Source of the DNA: Byssochlamys sp. IMV 00236
Lineage: Eukaryota > Ascomycota > Eurotiomycetes > Eurotiales > Thermoascaceae
NCBI GenBank assembly: GCA_001931875.2
Contig: MSJH02000015.1
Span: forward strand, 1 to 34,548
DNA: 34,548 nt
Reading direction: 5' to 3'
Of this stretch, positions 1 through 10,922 are shown piece after piece; the first letter of the stretch is position 1; the number at the start of each line of letters is the position of its first letter. The notes beneath the pieces were generated by a model. It made no database searches, was not told where the DNA came from, and saw only the letters and a list, made by a program, of their open reading frames with translations. Both the position numbers and the translations under genes were made by a program.

Positions 1-513
1 ACGACGAATTTACATTTCATGCAACATGAATTTTGTTCTCACCATGGGTGTATTTATTTTCGATCACAGGCGAATTTACTTTCCGGAAAGAGTGTATAGC
101 AACACCGAATGCTGGGAAGTTGCCTGAATTTCAATATCCCAGGACAGAGGACTCCTCCTCTCACTTCTAATAAAAGAATAAAACAGAGACTCATCACTTC
201 TTTGCTTTTATTCTATATACTTGCACGAGTACTAACAACAACTACAGCTACAACCAATACCTCACCTATGATGTAGACCAATAAAGCTTATCAATGTGTG
301 ACGTCAAGCTAAGCATGAGTTTATAAAGTTGTCATCTTGGTTTGTTTCTTTTCAGGAAGAAAGAGATAAAAAAGAAATGTTGTTATTTATTCTAATTTTA
401 TGTTGTCAGACTATCAAGAATACGTGTAATTATGATGACATCGTATTTTATATCAAGGAGTGAACTGGACAGCATTAGGTTAGGCAGAGATTTTGGTAGT
501 GTAAAATTGTATA
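1..513. other. Outer end of left arm, no gene seen
   Basis: AT-rich sequence without a convincing reading frame. Near the very end, 16-30 is a small inverted repeat (TTCATG-CAA-CATGAA). No telomeric repeat, tRNA or transposon end is recognisable. The same sequence lies inverted at 34036-34548. Confidence 0.5.
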
Positions 514-663
514 ATGACAACATATGTAGCGCTCCAATTAAGCGCCCGTAACATTAGCCTATTTTCTGGTGCATGTAGTGTTGGCCACCTGAAAAATGTT
601 TTTGTGAGGATTCATGGAGTAATATCGGCTTGTTCACGATTTGATCCAGACTATGCAACGTGA
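514..663 (+). CDS. Small hypothetical ORF, 49 aa (left copy)
   Basis: An ATG-started frame encodes 49 residues (MTTYVALQLSARNISLFSGA at the start, RFDPDYAT at the end) before TGA. The composition looks protein-like, but I recognise no family, signal peptide or membrane span. The stop falls inside a GTGAGT donor-like sequence, and an acceptor-like ACAG follows near 719, so it could be a first exon. Joining at that acceptor gives an immediate stop, so no longer gene is supported. It may be a small gene, an exon remnant or chance. Confidence 0.22.
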   Translation: MTTYVALQLSARNISLFSGACSVGHLKNVFVRIHGVISACSRFDPDYAT

Positions 664-839
664 GTGTTGAATTAGTATATGGTTTTCAATTTAAGACGCT
701 TGTTCAGTATTTGTACAGGTTTTAACGGAGTATGTTGTAGAGTATTAACCAATAAAGAGTAATCATTTGAATAACCGATTGTCAACGCTTCAAAGTATTT
801 CTGACCTACTTTTTTTTTCTCCTTTTTTTTCTTTTTCTT

Positions 840-1439
840 TTCTTTACAGATACTCCTCGCTTTTTTTCTCCCTGTGAAGATGCTTTGGTATTAGCTCTGT
901 TCATCCTTTAGAGGACTGAACACGCTCTCTGTTCACGCTGTAACCCTAGTACGGTCATGTTGGTGATTCAAGTGACTTGCAGATTCCTGGGCTGGCTACA
1001 CTTGTGTGACCTACTAACCGCTCGCCCGTTATCTGTGAACAGAGAAATGCTCTCTAAGTGTGGCTACTCGAATAAATGCTTATGCTGTTACTAGATGGTA
1101 TCGAACCAAAAGCTATTTTGGGTAGTTTTCTGAGTCAAGACCATCTTCTGAGCTTGCGAGACGACTGGTAGACGAGGTTGGGACCTATTGATAGCTACCT
1201 GTTGGCAGTTTGTCAATCCAGACTTGTCTGGGGCTGTTCAGCTTGTACTTTCTAGGCTTTTCAGATGTATAAGTTCAGTCTTGATACAGCACCACTTTTT
1301 ACAAGGTATATACACCATTGACATTCAGTGTATACCTTCTTTTTTTTGGGATCATATGTACTCTTACCTCCCCGTGGTTGATCCTGTTAATCAAGATTTC
1401 ACTGTCTTGAGAACTGAAGGGAATACGCTTTTATTATAA
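840..1439 (+). pseudogene. Decayed coding-like sequence (left copy)
   Basis: Several protein-like stretches in different + frames follow one another, each broken by stops. One frame around 849-1093 contains FFSPCEDALVLALF and later LLTARPLSVNREML; another near 1175-1250 reads GPIDSYLLAVCQSRLVWGC; a third, ending at 1439, reads HMYSYLPVVDPVNQDFTVL. The frame 1188-1439 (83 codons, no ATG at its first codon) is the longest. The pattern suggests a gene or mobile-element ORF eroded by indels. I do not recognise the family. Confidence 0.3.
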
Positions 1440-2535
1440 ATAAATGTAAATGAAAAAATAAACTATGTATTTAAAACGCGTAAAATGATTTTGGAGACTT
1501 AGTTATCTCTAGGAAAAGTGTATGACTAACTCAAAACGGTTGCGACCTTCTCGAATATCTGTACATGTTGAGGTTCTGGTTACCGTAGTGGTCAAGTATA
1601 AACTCTTCATATCAATTAAAAATTCTACCAAATGACTGCATTGATGTTCATTTACAGTACTTGCTATTATTTGCTTTATTGTATTTGGTTACGTTCGATC
1701 TTGCTTATCATCGTAGTAAATGGCTCTGTTGTGATATGAGCGCAACAAATAAAAGAAGTACAACAAATGTATGTCGACAAGCTTCTACATAATTTCTGTA
1801 TGAAGAACAAGAAGAAAGAAGGAAACAATGTTATGATAAAAGGCTCCTTTTATATTAAAACAGGAGTATTAAGTGTCCAACGAGGGCTGAGCATGACGTG
1901 TTACTATCATAAAATGTGTTTTATGGTCAATCTTTTAGCGTAATCTCATACTATCAAGTATGTATAAAGTAAATATGACACCTGTGTGATATTTTAGATG
2001 AGTGGGAGGCGGTATATTTTTAGTACATAGAGGTAAGCCTATAGCAAGATTGTCTGTATATTAGCTTGATAGGCTGCAAATTGAGTCGGAAGGGTTGGAT
2101 TAAAGACATTAATAAATGAATGTTATTAAGGGTAACTATTAAGCAAGATGGAAAAAGAAAACGCGTAACTGAACAACAAATTTGTAGTGTAATATCAATG
2201 TTAGGCGCACTACATCAATTTTTATAGTTACAATCTCAAATGTAGTCCACACACTACACTCATTCTAGCTTGTTGAATTCAGTCTTGATAAACTTGATTT
2301 AAGTTTCTTTGTTCCCTTTATAAAATTAAAAACATACATACAAGTTTTAATTGGCCGGTTCAATTAAGGCGATTTAAAATTTTCAAGTGCGCAAATTGGT
2401 ACCGCGTACATCAGTGTTCATTTCTTTTTTTAGATCAGACAACGTGAGGGGCTCCTTTTCGTGAGTCTTTTTTTATATATTTTCTTTTACTTTTCATATT
2501 TTGTTCTTCTTTTTTTTTCTTATTTACTTTATTTA
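1440..2535. other. Intergenic, left arm
   Basis: About 1.1 kb of AT-rich DNA. No convincing ORF or RNA gene. On the - strand at 1847-1863 it carries a 17-base TATA-type core promoter sequence also found before the secreted-peptide gene. The last 80 bases before 2536 are very T-rich, a plausible leader for the membrane-protein gene. Confidence 0.5.
1847..1863 (-). promoter_or_regulatory. Orphan TATA-type core promoter (left copy)
   Basis: The - strand reads CTGTTTTAATATAAAAG, identical over 17 bases to the core promoter of the secreted-peptide gene at 12126-12142. Downstream on the - strand there is a pyrimidine-rich leader, but the first ATG is followed at once by TAG and the next frame is only 11 codons. 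It may drive a noncoding RNA or belong to a lost gene. Confidence 0.35.
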
Positions 2536-3475
2536 ATGATGGTCAATTTAAGTAAATTAATCCCTTCGATTCTCGGCCTATATGTAATTAATTCCGTAAC
2601 TGATTCTTGGTTGTTACCTGGCGTCTTGGCACAAGATGATGGCTCAGGTAGAGTAAATCTTGGGTCTGTTTTTAACCGCAATTTTATTAATAAAAGCTAA
2701 AAATAGGCGATGACTCTGGTAGTGGATCAACTGGCGATACAGGAGACGAAGCTGATGATGGCAGTGATGCTGGCAGCACTGAAGATTCCGGCGATACTAA
2801 TGACTCTGGAGACTCTGAGGATAGTGGTGATGGTGAGTAGAAAATACATTCATCCATAGTCCACAACTAACTTAATGTATAGACTCTACCACAACAGATG
2901 ATAGTGGAGACAGTACAACAGCTGACCAAGGTACAACTACCACTACAGCACCAGCTGATGCCACTACAACCACAGCTGTTGATAGTATTACAATAACAAC
3001 AACAACAACAACAACAATAGATAGTCCTAGTAGTACAATCGACTCTTTAATCCCAACATCAACAGTCACTGACAGTAGCCTAAGCCCAACAAGTGATATA
3101 GCAACATCTACACAAATGCTTACTTCGAGCACACTACCTTCAGCCACTGCAAGTATTTCTCCTTCTATAGCACCTTCTTCTTCCAGCAGTACTAATACCG
3201 GTGCAATCGTTGGCGGCGTCATTGGTGGTGTTGCTGGTCTGGCCATCATTGGAGCCGCAGTCTTTTTGCTTGTACGTCGACGAAAGAAGGCTCCTACTGA
3301 CCAAGAAGTATTCCGCCCAGATGATGTCGATGATGACTATAATCCTACTGGTACGTATTCATCACAGCCTTTATATCGCAATTCTGATTCAAGTTCTGCT
3401 CCAATGACAGAACAAGCGCCCGCACCACCTCGACACAGCTTTTATGATCCCAAGAATAAACCCGTTTCCTATTAG
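2536..3475 (+). CDS. Single-pass Ser/Thr-rich membrane protein (left copy)
   Basis: Three exons (2536-2647, 2707-2832, 2883-3475) joined by 59 and 50 nt GT-AG introns give 276 aa. A weakly hydrophobic N-terminus (about residues 6-33) may be a signal sequence. It is followed by an acidic Gly/Ser/Asp-rich stretch, a Thr/Ser/Pro-rich mucin-like stalk with a poly-Thr run encoded by ACA repeats, a Gly-rich transmembrane helix at about 186-210 (GAIVGGVIGGVAGLAIIGAA), then RRRKK and a 60-residue cytosolic tail. This architecture matches fungal Skg6/Mid2-like surface proteins, proposed cell-wall sensors or wall-anchored proteins. ATG 2536 is chosen over an upstream in-frame GTG at 2461. Exact function is inference. 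Confidence 0.8.
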
Positions 3476-3924
3476 TTACAAGTAATGTCAGAATACAAAA
3501 GACCCCCTTGGGTCCCTTACATTTTCATTACTTCTACTAATAGATAATTCATCTCTTTTTTGTTCCCATCCTACATTTCCTTAGCATTGTTCCCCCCCCC
3601 CCCTTTTTTTTGTTGTATAATTATTCTTTCCCTTTAAAAAAGTTTGGTGTTGATTTACTTAGAATAAAATATATTACTCATTTGCCTATGTTTTGCGTAG
3701 GGATAAGAACAATAAAGATTTGTAATGCACTTGTTCTTGTCAGGAAATAGTTTCAATGTCAAAGGACAAGGATACGCAACGTGCTTATATCAAGTAAACT
3801 CCAACTGTACTGACAAGCAGTAAGATCAATGTTAAAAGGGGGGTATTAAACATTGGCAAGGAGTAGTAGACTGTTGTAAACGGTATTGGTTCAGATAAAA
3901 GATATATTCTTTTATTTTAGCTTT
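3476..3924. other. 3' flanks between convergent genes, left arm
   Basis: The space between the + strand membrane-protein gene and the - strand VMA8. It contains AATAAA-type signals, a C12 run followed directly by T8 (near 3592-3611), and no reading frame of note. Confidence 0.5.
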
Positions 3925-5084
3925 CTAGAATATGACATCCGTATCCGTATCCATCGTGGCAAGCTCTCCTGTTTCATGTGCTGCTTGAAGTATTGGTACT
4001 TTTTTAAAGAAAAGAACGGAAATTAGAACAGTTGAATAGGAAAAAGCAGTATATGATTACCTTCTCCTTTTTCAAGTTCGATATCAGTTGCCTTTTGTGC
4101 TCGAAGAGCATCATCAACAGCAGCACGCTCCTTTTTCTTTCCTTGAACCTTCTTCAATCTGATATTCATTGTCAATAATAGTATTTAAGAGAACGTGTAT
4201 ATCTGTACCTAAAGAATTCTTCTCTGTCTTGTTCGTCCAATTCGGAAATGATATATTTAATGGTATTTTCATAACGAGGAATAATAACGTGTTCAATCGC
4301 GTTCACACGACGATTGGTAGCTTTGATAACTTCGTCCAAGATAACAAATGCTGTCTATAGACAAGGAAATTAAAGATGGACTATTTGCACAAGTTTTAGA
4401 TCTTACCTGCAAACTAGCAAGTTCTACCAATGTTTCAACTGCCTTTGTATATACTTCTTTTGCCTTCTGAATCTGTTGACCACCACGTCCAAGACCAGTA
4501 AATTCAAAGGCTATGAAAAAAGAGAATGAAAAAGAAGACTCTTTATATAAGTGTGAACAATTTACCATTGCCTCCTTCAGTGTACATTTCAAAAGCAGGG
4601 AGCATGACACCTGATACATTCTCTTGTTTGGCGCGTACACGTAACTGAGCAGACTTGGAAGATTCTTGAATTTGATAACTATTGTAAACACTTAGAACTA
4701 CTGATTATCGAATTGTTTCGAAAACTTGAATGAACCTAATGTCGCCAGTAATATACTGAACTTCAGCAAGAGAAAAGGAAGCAAGTTGCATCACTTGACC
4801 CATTTTACGTTTAAGCTAAGAGCATATCGGTTGTTAATAAAGCGTCTGGGAAAAGCTAGAATGAGCACATTACCTCGTCAATCTTTACTGTTATTCCTCT
4901 GAAACGCTTGGTCAAAGCTTCGGATTTACGCTTCAAAAGAGAGTGACCAGTTTGTGCGCCTTTCAGCTTGAGCTTCATGTTTGTCAAGGCCCTAATTTGC
5001 ATAAGTTAGAGTTTCTTCATCCTTTCCTTTTTAAACGTACATTCGTGTAGGGAAAATGTTGATTTTTTGGTTGTTTCCAGACAT
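3925..5084 (-). CDS. VMA8: V-type proton ATPase subunit D (left copy)
   Basis: Eight exons on the - strand: 5084-5041, 4991-4874, 4815-4736, 4678-4566, 4510-4407, 4354-4209, 4158-4061, 3998-3925. All seven introns are 49-62 nt GT-AG and keep phase, giving 258 aa, close to the family's usual length. The start [20 protein letters not shown], then the [20 protein letters not shown] and [20 protein letters not shown] segments, are hallmark subunit D sequence. The centre includes [14 protein letters not shown] and the C-terminal half has [20 protein letters not shown]. Subunit D forms the central coiled-coil shaft of the V1 sector and couples ATP hydrolysis to proton pumping into vacuoles. The copy is intact. 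Confidence 0.96.
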
Positions 5085-6292
5085 GTTTTCCTTTCTTTAT
5101 TTAGATACTAAAAGAGGTCCTTAAGTTACTGTCAATGAGATAGAAAAGTGTCGAGTTTAAAAAGAGAAGCGAAATAAAAACAAGTGTGTAAATAAGGATG
5201 AAACAGTATCATCCTTAAGACTCAAAAAAAAGCCCTATGCAAATCTCCGCCAAAATAATTTGATCATCACAGTAGCAAGCCTATGCTTGAAAGTCAAAAG
5301 AATGATTTATTCTTTGTAAGAAGTTACTACTAGAGCAGTAATTGACCTTATAGAAACAGATAAAGACACATTCATTGTTTATGGCTTCTAACAACTCTAT
5401 ATATACTTTTAATAAACACATGCTCTTTATCTGGATTCTGCAGAGCTTAGTTTACTTGATACCTTTATGAATTCTCTCCTTCCAATGGAAGCTTCTTCAC
5501 TAAGCTGAATTTTACGAGATAGGCGGAATATTGACCAGAAATGAAAAAAAAAGAGGGATTTGCTTGATAAAATGTGAGAGAAGAAAGGGGCTCCCCAAAC
5601 TGTACACACCTTGCTACAGCTCCCAAATGATAAGCAACTTTATTGCCATAAATACAGAATACTTCATTTTACAAGAGTTAAACTGCGATATTCCATGCCT
5701 TGAGTATTATTAATTTTGCTCTACAACGTGTATTTTTTTGAATGAAAATGAGAGTTGCCATTGAACAGTAAAGATTGTAGCCTACAGAATTCTCTAATTT
5801 GAACTTGGCATCACTTAAAAGCCAAAACGCTATATTTATTACTCATCCATAAACTTTCCTTTTCTATGCAAATACTCAGGGGTAAACAAAACTGGGTACA
5901 GAATATTATTACTGCTTTTCATAAATAGAAATTTTAAAATGAACAATATAATCTTTGAACTTTAATAAAGCCATTTATTTATTTGTCTGTGCCTCTTTGC
6001 TTTAAAAGGCTTGTGATGTCTATATTGCTCATGTTTATTTTTGCATAGACAAAGTTTTTAAAAGAAAAAAAGACATGTTACAACCCGGTACAATCCTCGG
6101 CCGCTGTTATCTCTCTGTCATTTTTTAGGCACAAAAGCACGGGTTTTTATTAAAATGATCTATTTAAATTCTGAAAAAAATGGCACCAGGGGGTAGATCT
6201 GTTCTTAATAGCTCCGCTACTGAAGCCAAATATAGTAAAGAAGTCAACTAATGAAGGGACAATACATGTGTTTTATTTACAATCAAATCGTT
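5085..6292. other. Intergenic, left arm (possible lost exon)
   Basis: Between VMA8 and the protease. On the - strand, 5609-5427 is an open frame whose later part (IQLSEEASIGRREFIK) is followed by a GT donor-like site and looks exon-like, but I found no partner exons and no family. The rest is AT-rich with no gene visible. Confidence 0.35.
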
Positions 6293-7898
6293 CTATGACA
6301 TGAATACAAGTAACAAACAGCTGACTAAAGCAAACATCACCGTGGATTGTTGATATCTAGATTGTCCATCGCTACTGGTTGGAGTTGAGAAAGAAAAGGA
6401 AGAGCCTTGGACATTTCCAGCAACTCCCATGGCAGCCGCGATACCAACTTGGTTATTGCCCATATCAAAGACTAAATACGCACTTCGGAGTATGGAATCA
6501 CCAACGAGGTACATGTTGTTGCCTACAGTGCTACCTGTTGGAGCAATACCAAAAAGACAAGACTTGGAAGTTGCGGCTGTTTTACCATCCAACGGAATGA
6601 CAAGCTGAGAAGCAGGGACGGATAAACTGACAGAGTTCTTTTTACCGTCAGACATGATCAATTCTAATTGGGTATTGGACGTCGCGGCTTCACAGTTAAC
6701 AAGATAGGTTCCAGAACTGGCATCGGTTGTGAAACCATCTGCACCTGCCATAGCAGTGATGATTTGCTCAGCCATAGAAGACGGTAAATAGGTTAATGTA
6801 GTGCCTGTATCAAGAATGAAGGCACTGGTGGTATTAAAGCTGAGACTGACGGCTGCATTACTACTGTTGGTTGTGGCTGTTGTATTAATTATGCCGGTAT
6901 CACTGCTGCTCGTGCTGTTAGTGTAAGTGACAGCAACACCATGTGCGTTCACCATCCAATAATAGTTACCACCCGTATTGAGTGTAGCACGTTTTTTGCT
7001 TGCTTTGGCTACCGAGCTTAAAGGAACCACAGGAAGATACGTCAGGTTGCCTTTAAATTTTGTTTGATCAGTGCCGCCAAAAATAACTTCGCCTACCCAA
7101 CCGTCTGTGTTGGCATTGTTGAGATAGATGGAAAAAATAGGGTCACTGATGACATTTTGAGCAGCAAGATTGAATACAAATGGGTTATATGGGCCTTGAC
7201 CTTTGCTTGAGGCTGCTGTCAAGCGAGGGTAACCAAGGCCGAGGATGCCGTTGGCCTTTGGGGTATCATCTCGTTTTGAAAGGGCATTTTCTGAAGAAAC
7301 AGTGATCGTACTGGGATTCGTCAAAATCTGCTTGGTATCGGATGCTAAACCAAACTGTTGGTTCTGTATGGTTGCGCCGGCAACTGTAATTGTGTCTGTT
7401 GCATAGGTTCCATTGACGTTGCCAATACCATATGTTAATGTAAATGGCTGATTTAACGATTTATAAGTGCTAGAAGCTGATGGATCAAATAAATTGTTGG
7501 GACAGTCAGCTGCTGGACAAGTATTCCCAGGAACCCACAAATCAGCACTAAGTACATATATATAAAAAAAAAAGAAAGAAAAGTTAACAAATTTTCTTGG
7601 CAACATTTCGATACTATTTATAATAGTATTACCTTCCAGTATCCAAGGTAACAGTAAAATTTTGTCCTGGAGTACCAATGCTGACGTTGATCAAATACTG
7701 AGAGCCCAAATCATTGAATAGAGTGGACATGTAACTATCGCGCTTTCCATATTTTTTTAGTTGAGAAGAAATGATGGAGTCAGGTTGAGAGCGACGTTGA
7801 ATAGGCACTCTTAGAATGCGCTTTTCTGTAGGTGAAGATGAAACAGTAGCTGCATAGAACGAAAGTAAGGTGATAACTGCTGCACAGCTTATATGCAT
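6293..7898 (-). CDS. GPI-anchored yapsin-like aspartic protease (left copy)
   Basis: Two exons (7898-7633 and 7547-6293) with an 85 nt intron inside the first active site encode 506 aa. In order: signal peptide (about 1-21), propeptide ending at a Kex2-type Lys-Arg near 52-53, first catalytic motif DTGSADLWVP (Asp86), flap region around Tyr128, second catalytic motif LDTGTT (Asp335), and a Ser-rich C-terminus ending in a hydrophobic tail (FALVSCLLLVFM) typical of GPI attachment. Further Lys-Arg pairs at about 180-181 and 274-275 could allow processing into two chains, as in yapsins. Expected to be a secreted or cell-surface A1 endopeptidase. Many Asn-X-Ser/Thr sites are present. AATAAA lies just past the stop. 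The enzyme appears intact. Confidence 0.93.
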
Positions 7899-7956
7899 TA
7901 AAAATTATTTACACACAACAATGATGGATAGAGAAATATAAAAAAAGGGGAGGGGG

Positions 7957-7964
7957 TATTTATA
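7957..7964 (-). promoter_or_regulatory. TATA box of aspartic protease (left copy)
   Basis: The - strand has TATAAATA about 59-66 bases before the protease ATG at 7898, followed by a C-rich then T-rich leader. Spacing and sequence fit a fungal TATA promoter. Confidence 0.6.
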
Positions 7965-8138
7965 GGTTGATTGTCGGAACTTGCTTGGTTAATTAAGTTA
8001 TTATCCATGAGTGACACTATCACTTTACGAGCGGATTTCATAATAACCAAAATACGCAATTGTTATTCACTGCCACAGATACACAATGAATCCTTCCATT
8101 TTCGGGCAAGTGCCATAATTTTTGTAAAAGTTACATTT

Positions 8139-8321
8139 TTAAAAATAGCATAGTACGCAGTCTGATATATTTGGAAAATGCTGAAAATGCAAACTATGTA
8201 AGCAAAAGAGCTCCAAACTATAGTGCTGAGCAGATTCCTCTTTATAGAAGATATGTTCAACTAGGCTTGCTTCGGATTGTATAAGCTCTTTTGCTATGAC
8301 AACAGCTATTGCCTTATGCAT
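8139..8321 (-). CDS. Small hypothetical ORF, 60 aa (left copy)
   Basis: An ATG frame (starts MHKAIAVVIAKELIQSEASL) upstream of, and in the same direction as, the protease. A CT-rich stretch resembling a leader precedes it. No family, signal peptide or splice pattern was recognised; the Phe/His/Leu-rich C-terminus reads less like protein than the start. It may be chance. Confidence 0.2.
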   Translation of the reverse strand: MHKAIAVVIAKELIQSEASLVEHIFYKEESAQHYSLELFCLHSLHFQHFPNISDCVLCYF

Positions 8322-8607
8322 TTTACTTGATAATGAAAGATGTATTAATTGTATCAAAAGATCTTTTTGAGAACAAGATAGAAAGAAAGAGAGAGGGAGA
8401 GAGAACGTGAGTAAATTTGGAAAACCAAGAAACCTTCATTGGCTTTAATTTGATTAAGATAAATCATGACAACCTAATGCTTTAAAAACGCGCTAGAAGC
8501 AAGCTAACGGATACATTGCAGATTAGAGCAGTTGTCATGTCTGTGTTAGTCATTGCAGGCTATTGTTTGCATCAAGGATTGGAAAGTTTCCGTTGGAAAA
8601 ATTGATA

Positions 8608-8892
8608 TCAAGTAAAGATGCCTATTTTTAAAAGATAAACACTGATGGACTGTATATTAGCCTCATCAGCAGGTCTATGTCTGTCGATAATGTGTTTTAT
8701 GGTTGTTCTTAAACGCCTTTGTGGAAGCTTCCTTATATGGTATAAGGTGCGCTTCCAAATTTGTTTAGCTGCGCAGATCTTATAAATACAAGTTCCGTTC
8801 AAGCCCCAAGAAGCAGCGAAAATCCCATTTCCTTTTATAAGACGAGAACACATGTAACACTTTAAATTATAAATATATTGTATCAACGCCAT
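8608..8892 (-). CDS. Hypothetical ORF, 94 aa (left copy)
   Basis: ATG-started frame with Cys-rich N-terminal half (LKCYMCSRLIKGNG) and a basic Arg/Lys-rich middle (KQIWKRTLYHIRKLPQRRLR). No known domain is evident. It has an upstream T14 tract and no clear TATA box. It could be a small lineage-specific gene or noncoding sequence that is open by chance. Confidence 0.28.
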   Translation of the reverse strand: MALIQYIYNLKCYMCSRLIKGNGIFAASWGLNGTCIYKICAAKQIWKRTLYHIRKLPQRRLRTTIKHIIDRHRPADEANIQSISVYLLKIGIFT

Positions 8893-9334
8893 TTAAACTG
8901 AAGAAAGCAGGTAATCATTATGCAATGAGTTTTTTTTTTTTTTGGGTTCATTGTTTATGTTTGTAAGACTATCTTTAGACTAAAAAAACATTGTTACAAA
9001 AAAGCATCATAATAAAAATAGATCCATCATATGTCTTGGCAGTAGCATCATTACTACCAACCTGAATGCTAAAAGTAGACGAATACTGTCGACTACTTGT
9101 ATTTCCAAGCACGTCATGAATTACACACACGTTTCAAAACATTATCTTAATGTAGAGCCCAACCAGAAAAGTCAGGAATTCTTTGCTCATGAGCGTTAAA
9201 CGAAATAAGCATGTCTTGGCAGTTCTAATGTTTCTTACGGTAAAACCAATTATATTCAGTTGACACCTGAGTAACAAGCAGTCTCTGTGATAAAAGACTT
9301 GGGGTATAGAAAATTAAAAATCAAATACACTGTG
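8893..9334. other. Intergenic, left arm
   Basis: Contains a T14 run near 8930 and two copies of TGTCTTGGCAGT (near 9030 and 9210) about 180 bases apart. No gene seen. Confidence 0.4.
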
Positions 9335-9741
9335 TTAGAAGCCCAGTTGCACCTCATCTGATGGGTTTGGATCGCCACCGTCGTTCAAGTTTAACTATTT
9401 ATGGTACAGCTGACGCTTACACGTCTTATCCAACTAGTGTCAATCTCTGAATAGAAAATGATCACCTTAATTTAACTCATCTTCTGGTGCAATTTTTACA
9501 CAGTTCAGGTAGTCAAAGTAGACCTGCCTCGGCACGGGCCCAAAATTTGAAGCTGCTGAGATCATTGTTTTTTGAACGGAAGTTTGGCAAGACTTTTCCG
9601 AAGTTGTATTTACCCGTACTGGATAACATGTAGAAAAGACAGCTAGTCTACAAACCGAGTGATTTCATGTCCACCAATCGTCATTTCTCCCGTATAGCCG
9701 TAGTCATCTTGTTGGTTAATGTAAATAAAGAAAACGCCTGC
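9335..9741 (-). pseudogene. Decayed gene fragment of unknown family (left copy)
   Basis: On the - strand four protein-like pieces follow each other in shifting frames, each ended by a stop: 9741-9643 (contains NQQDDYGYTGEMTIGGHEIT), 9617-9513 (contains FRSKNNDLSSFKFWARAEAG), 9447-9391 (EIDTSWIRRVSVSCTINS) and 9391-9335 (LNDGGDPNPSDEVQLGF). GC is higher than in the flanks. This is the pattern of a gene broken by several small indels, or of exons whose introns I cannot place. I do not recognise the protein. Confidence 0.33.
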
Positions 9742-10065
9742 TCAGCAACTGAATTCACGCTTAGCAACATTTAGGATAAATGATTCGCCTTGAAACTATT
9801 TGTCACGAGACGCTGAAAAGTCAATACCTAATCTTTGTGGAAAAATGCTAATTCCTTTTACCAAGCACTTTCTTGCATTAGACAATGGTACACAACATAC
9901 AATGTTCTCTTAAAAGGATACGTCATTATGAGCAATTGCGATAGTAATTATTATTAGCATAAAAATGTAAAAAGAGTCATTAATAATGGATAAAGGAAAG
10001 GACAGAAAGAATATGGTATACTGATCGTTACTAAATATGGTAACCATAACAATCTCTAAATGCTT
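9742..10065. other. PEX22 3' flank, left arm
   Basis: AT-rich flank downstream of PEX22; nothing further seen. Confidence 0.4.
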
Positions 10066-10922
10066 TTAATCATGCTGCATTACTTCACAGGCCACTGAAG
10101 TGTCAATTAATTTTTCTGATACTTCGATATTATGGCCCAGTATAGCTTGATCTTCTTCCTTTACATTTTCTGGTCTGAACGAGTCTCTTCTTCTCCTTGT
10201 AACAACCCATATAATCCTGTTTACAAATGGTTTTAACCTTTTAACAATCTCTTCGCCATCATCTCTTTCCCAACCGCCTTCGATATGAACAGAGGGTTCA
10301 ATATGGCGAATAATGTGCATTTTTCCTTCTTCCTCTGAGCAAAATAGCACTTTTCGGCTATCTAATGTTGATTCTTTCTTTTCTGTAAACAGTTGAGCAT
10401 TTTCTAATAATGACTGAATAACTCGTCGCTCTTCATCTGAGGAAACGTGTATGATGACATAGATGTCATACAAGTGTGTCAATTTGGATAACAATTGAAC
10501 TGCATTTTCATGAAATGCATACATACTAGCATCAGATGATGGATTCCAAAGAACAGTCTATAAGTTATATTAATATAAAATCCAATTCATATAATCTCAT
10601 CAGATACACATACGTTCTTCAAAGAAATAGTCATCTTTTTCTTGTTCTTGCTTGTTTTAAATAGCTTATTACTCCAGCCAATACTGTTATTATTACTTGC
10701 TTGTCGACTATTATTCCTCTAAACATGCTCATTAGAACAACACTTTGCATAACGCATCTGTTCAAGTACCTCATTAGAAGTAATACCACGACGAGGGGGA
10801 TATTTCTTAAACCAATAAATAGCAAAACTAATAATTGCTGCTGCTAAAGAAGAATAACCTATTAAGCGTAATACCCAAGTTGGTAAAATGGCTGCTTTCT
10901 TTTTGTGCTGATTGTTTGACAT
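10066..10922 (-). CDS. PEX22: Peroxin-22 family protein (left copy)
   Basis: Three exons (10922-10770, 10718-10614, 10557-10066) with 51 and 56 nt GT-AG introns encode 249 aa. A basic N-terminus precedes one transmembrane helix (about residues 20-37, SSLAAAIISFAIYW), then a soluble domain with the Pex22 pattern: MTISLKNTVLW, LLSKLTHLYDIYVIIHVSSD, KVLFCSEEEGKMHIIRHIEP, and VHIEGG before an amphipathic VKRLKPFVNRIIWV. Pex22 anchors the ubiquitin-conjugating enzyme Pex4 at the peroxisomal membrane, where it acts in recycling the Pex5 import receptor. Start 10922 is chosen because it precedes the helix as in the family. The frame is open a further 105 codons upstream, which I treat as leader. Intron 1 has a clear branch-like TTCTAAT. 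Confidence 0.85.

Noticed and set aside
1..30. Telomere or hairpin chromosome end
   Set aside because: No telomeric repeat, only a 15-base imperfect palindrome; the end is more likely where the contig stops.
2872..3249. 125-codon ORF on the - strand rich in Val
   Set aside because: Antisense shadow of the Thr/Ser-rich exon of the membrane protein; ACA/ACT codons read as TGT/AGT/GTT on the other strand.
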